A stretch of 33,579 nt of DNA from Rhizophagus prolifer (taxonomy: Eukaryota; Glomeromycota; Glomeromycetes; Glomerales; Glomeraceae). The DNA is taken from positions 1 through 33,579 of the forward strand of contig NQWY01024949.1 in NCBI GenBank assembly GCA_019425655.1. The letters run 5' to 3'. The position numbers were made by a program, and so were the translations under genes. Below the pieces are notes generated by a model. It was not told the origin of the DNA, did not search any database, and was given only the letters and a program-made list of their open reading frames with translations. Every line of letters starts with the position of its first letter. Position 1 is the stretch's first letter. Positions 33,392 through 33,579 of the stretch are shown here, piece by piece.

Positions 33392-33579
33392 TATTTAATT
33401 CTTATGTGATATTCTTTTTTGAAAATTTCCCATTTATTCTTTTCGTGTAATTATTTTTACTTTTTTATTATATAAATAATTTGTTTATATATTTTCTTCT
33501 GTATGTGATTGAAAGTTTATTTAAATATATAAAATAACAATTTTTTTTGTAGATACATGATTTTATTTAAATTTACTTT

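Noticed and set aside
1-33579. Search for transposons, virus-derived elements or a novel defence system
   Set aside because: No reverse transcriptase, transposase, capsid or nuclease motif and no long terminal or inverted repeats were seen; all sizeable frames belong to ordinary cellular genes.

Overview
The window looks like nuclear DNA of an early-diverging fungus. It is very AT-rich, almost every gene is cut by short introns (about 40-100 bp) with GT(A/R)...TAG borders, and the gene content is plainly eukaryotic. Intron density and base composition suggest a Mucoromycota/Glomeromycotina genome, for example an arbuscular mycorrhizal fungus such as Rhizophagus. That placement is inference, not a database result. 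I recognised no transposon, provirus, CRISPR array or tRNA gene.

Layout from left to right: a class-3 fatty aldehyde dehydrogenase cut by the left edge (+, 1-1325); an animal-type eIF4E-binding protein, 4E-BP (-, 1622-2240); a Sec14 phosphatidylinositol-transfer protein (+, 3331-4221); a six-exon protein of unknown family (-, 4560-5363); a U1 spliceosomal snRNA (+, 5549-5713); Rho GDP-dissociation inhibitor (-, 6630-7740); a Bet1-type SNARE (-, 8092-8733); the very large proteasome activator Blm10/PA200 (-, 9050-16419); a Red1/ZFC3H1-type zinc-finger protein of nuclear RNA surveillance (+, 17197-20985); the mitochondrial Rieske protein (+, 22005-22950); NRDE2 (-, 23225-26995); a small single-pass membrane protein (+, 27306-27821); and an mRNA guanylyltransferase with an enormous disordered tail (+, 28763-33391).

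Most genes are ordinary housekeeping genes and do not form an operon-like system. There is still an RNA-metabolism theme: U1 snRNA (5' splice-site recognition), Red1/ZFC3H1 and NRDE2 (both known in other species to work with the Mtr4/Mtl1 helicase), the capping enzyme, and a cap-dependent translation repressor all lie within 33 kb. Red1 and NRDE2 are separated only by the Rieske gene.

The points most worth a second look are: the 4E-BP, which keeps every hallmark of its animal counterpart including a C-terminal TOS motif; the U1 gene, whose antisense strand mimics a coding exon with a perfect splice donor; the capping enzyme joined by one 56-bp intron to about 950 Gln/Asn/Ser-rich residues, where retaining that intron gives an immediate stop; the missing N-terminal part of NRDE2; two apparent one-base frame breaks (in BLM10 and the capping enzyme) that may be assembly errors; and an unexplained structured GC island near 21.4-21.5 kb.
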